64,000 bases of DNA, taken from assembly GCF_002899945.2 (NCBI RefSeq), contig NZ_PPEG02000007.1, forward strand, positions 310,001 to 374,000. Direction: 5' to 3'. This document shows positions 63,581-64,000 of this stretch, one piece after another (the first letter of the stretch is position 1; each line of letters begins with the position of its first letter). The position numbers and the translations under genes are program-made. The notes beneath the pieces were generated by a model. That model was not told the DNA's origin and did not search any database. It saw nothing but the letters and a program-made list of their open reading frames with translations. Source of the DNA: Chryseobacterium viscerum (GTDB taxonomy: Bacteria; Bacteroidota; Bacteroidia; Flavobacteriales; Weeksellaceae).

Positions 63581-64000
63581 ATGATGTATAAAAGAATATA
63601 TATAAGCATTGGATTGCTATGGAGCCTCCATCATTATGGGCAGGTTGTTTTAACAGCACCGCCTGCTCCTAATACGGAAGTAGCCGACCCACAAAGTATA
63701 CGTATGCTTCCGGGATTCAATTTTAGTTCTGCTAATGGAACCTTTCGTGCCTATATCGGAGGATCTACTTCTGGTAATGGAGGTACTTATACTCCCATTA
63801 ACGTAAATTATTCGTCCAATATTCCGACGACGGAAAACTATATCTATAGCAGACAGTATTTAGTACCGACTACGGTTTCAGACGGATCCCTTCAGCAAAT
63901 ACAGAATGTTCAGTTTTTTGATGGTTTGGGAAGACCTAAGCAGTCTGTGAGCATTAAATCTACACCTACCGGAAAAGATCTGGTAACGCATATTCCTTAT
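63581..64000 (+). CDS. DUF6443/RHS-type protein, 5' part (3' end outside window)
   Basis: 140 codons in the window, open to the right edge. It starts at ATG 63581 (MMYKRIYISIGLLWSLHHYGQ), with ATG 63584 as an alternative, and has a signal peptide to about residue 21. Residues 65-140 fit DUF6443: the tract before ENYIYSRQYLVPTTVSDGS, then IQNVQFFDGLGRPKQSVSI and GKDLVTHIPY. In complete members this domain starts long RHS-repeat proteins of 1000 residues or more with variable C-terminal toxin domains. Six bases after the tail-fibre-like gene, so the last known gene of the operon. Confidence 0.8.
   Translation, partial: MMYKRIYISIGLLWSLHHYGQVVLTAPPAPNTEVADPQSIRMLPGFNFSSANGTFRAYIGGSTSGNGGTYTPINVNYSSNIPTTENYIYSRQYLVPTTVSDGSLQQIQNVQFFDGLGRPKQSVSIKSTPTGKDLVTHIPY

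Noticed and set aside
1..64000. tRNA, rRNA, riboswitch and prophage searches by eye
   Set aside because: No cloverleaf, rRNA segment, known riboswitch core or phage structural gene block was recognised in the gaps; the tail-fibre-like proteins stand alone and carry signal peptides, so they are not phage genes.

Overview
The window comes from a low-GC member of the Flavobacteriia, most likely a Chryseobacterium-like species (Weeksellaceae). The evidence is many secreted proteins with type IX secretion (T9SS) sorting domains of both type A and type B, TAnnTTTG-type -7 promoter elements, a DNA polymerase III alpha subunit with a fused proofreading exonuclease, DUF3098 and choice-of-anchor L families, and weak or absent Shine-Dalgarno sequences. 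The genus is my inference. I saw no rRNA, tRNA or CRISPR array.

Layout. 1-2300: the 3' end of a large secreted GEVED-domain protein (cut by the window edge) and two small secreted proteins. 2400-3200: a pair of small helix-turn-helix genes. 3200-7370: a decayed tandem segmental duplication. Each copy held a 203-aa secreted protein gene, a 371-aa secreted protein gene and an internally deleted IS3-like element. The first copy ends in a stray fragment of the neighbouring 2-oxoacid dehydrogenase gene. 7379-11668 (minus): fused E1 alpha/beta 2-oxoacid dehydrogenase and a T9SS-exported subtilisin-like protease. 11931-16601: dnaE. 16938-22966: two large T9SS type A proteins with fibronectin III and jelly-roll-like modules. 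23106-29618: a 52-aa membrane peptide, a Kv-type channel with a zinc-ribbon tail, a NIF3-like protein, a zinc-ribbon-family coiled-coil protein that has lost its cysteines, an acyl-CoA ligase, a membrane hydrolase-like protein and a Crp/Fnr regulator. 29812-35507: acyl-CoA dehydrogenase, a small membrane protein, an oxalate-decarboxylase-like bicupin, a DUF4349 lipoprotein and release factor 3. 35974-40418: a lipoprotein, a CPBP protease, the rdgB, rnz and TIGR02757 genes, and a membrane protein with a striking acidic heptad repeat. 40625-49379: three tandem choice-of-anchor L proteins with T9SS type B tails. 49501-54583: rsmA (minus), then ftsX, DUF3098, uppP, truB, a small outer-membrane-like protein and rluF. 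54749-64000: a beta-propeller lipoprotein, a helix-hairpin-helix repeat protein (minus), and a tight operon of a T9SS propeller protein, an RHS-like protein, a tail-fibre-like coiled-coil protein and a DUF6443/RHS protein that runs off the right edge.

How it fits together. Housekeeping genes (replication, translation fidelity, rRNA and tRNA modification, envelope lipid recycling, fatty-acid and branched-chain metabolism) alternate with blocks of large exported surface proteins. Most surface genes stand as single transcription units, each with its own promoter and hairpin terminator. The two places that look most likely to hold something undescribed are the decayed duplication at 3.2-7.8 kb and the T9SS/RHS operon at the right edge, which looks like a polymorphic surface or toxin-delivery module.
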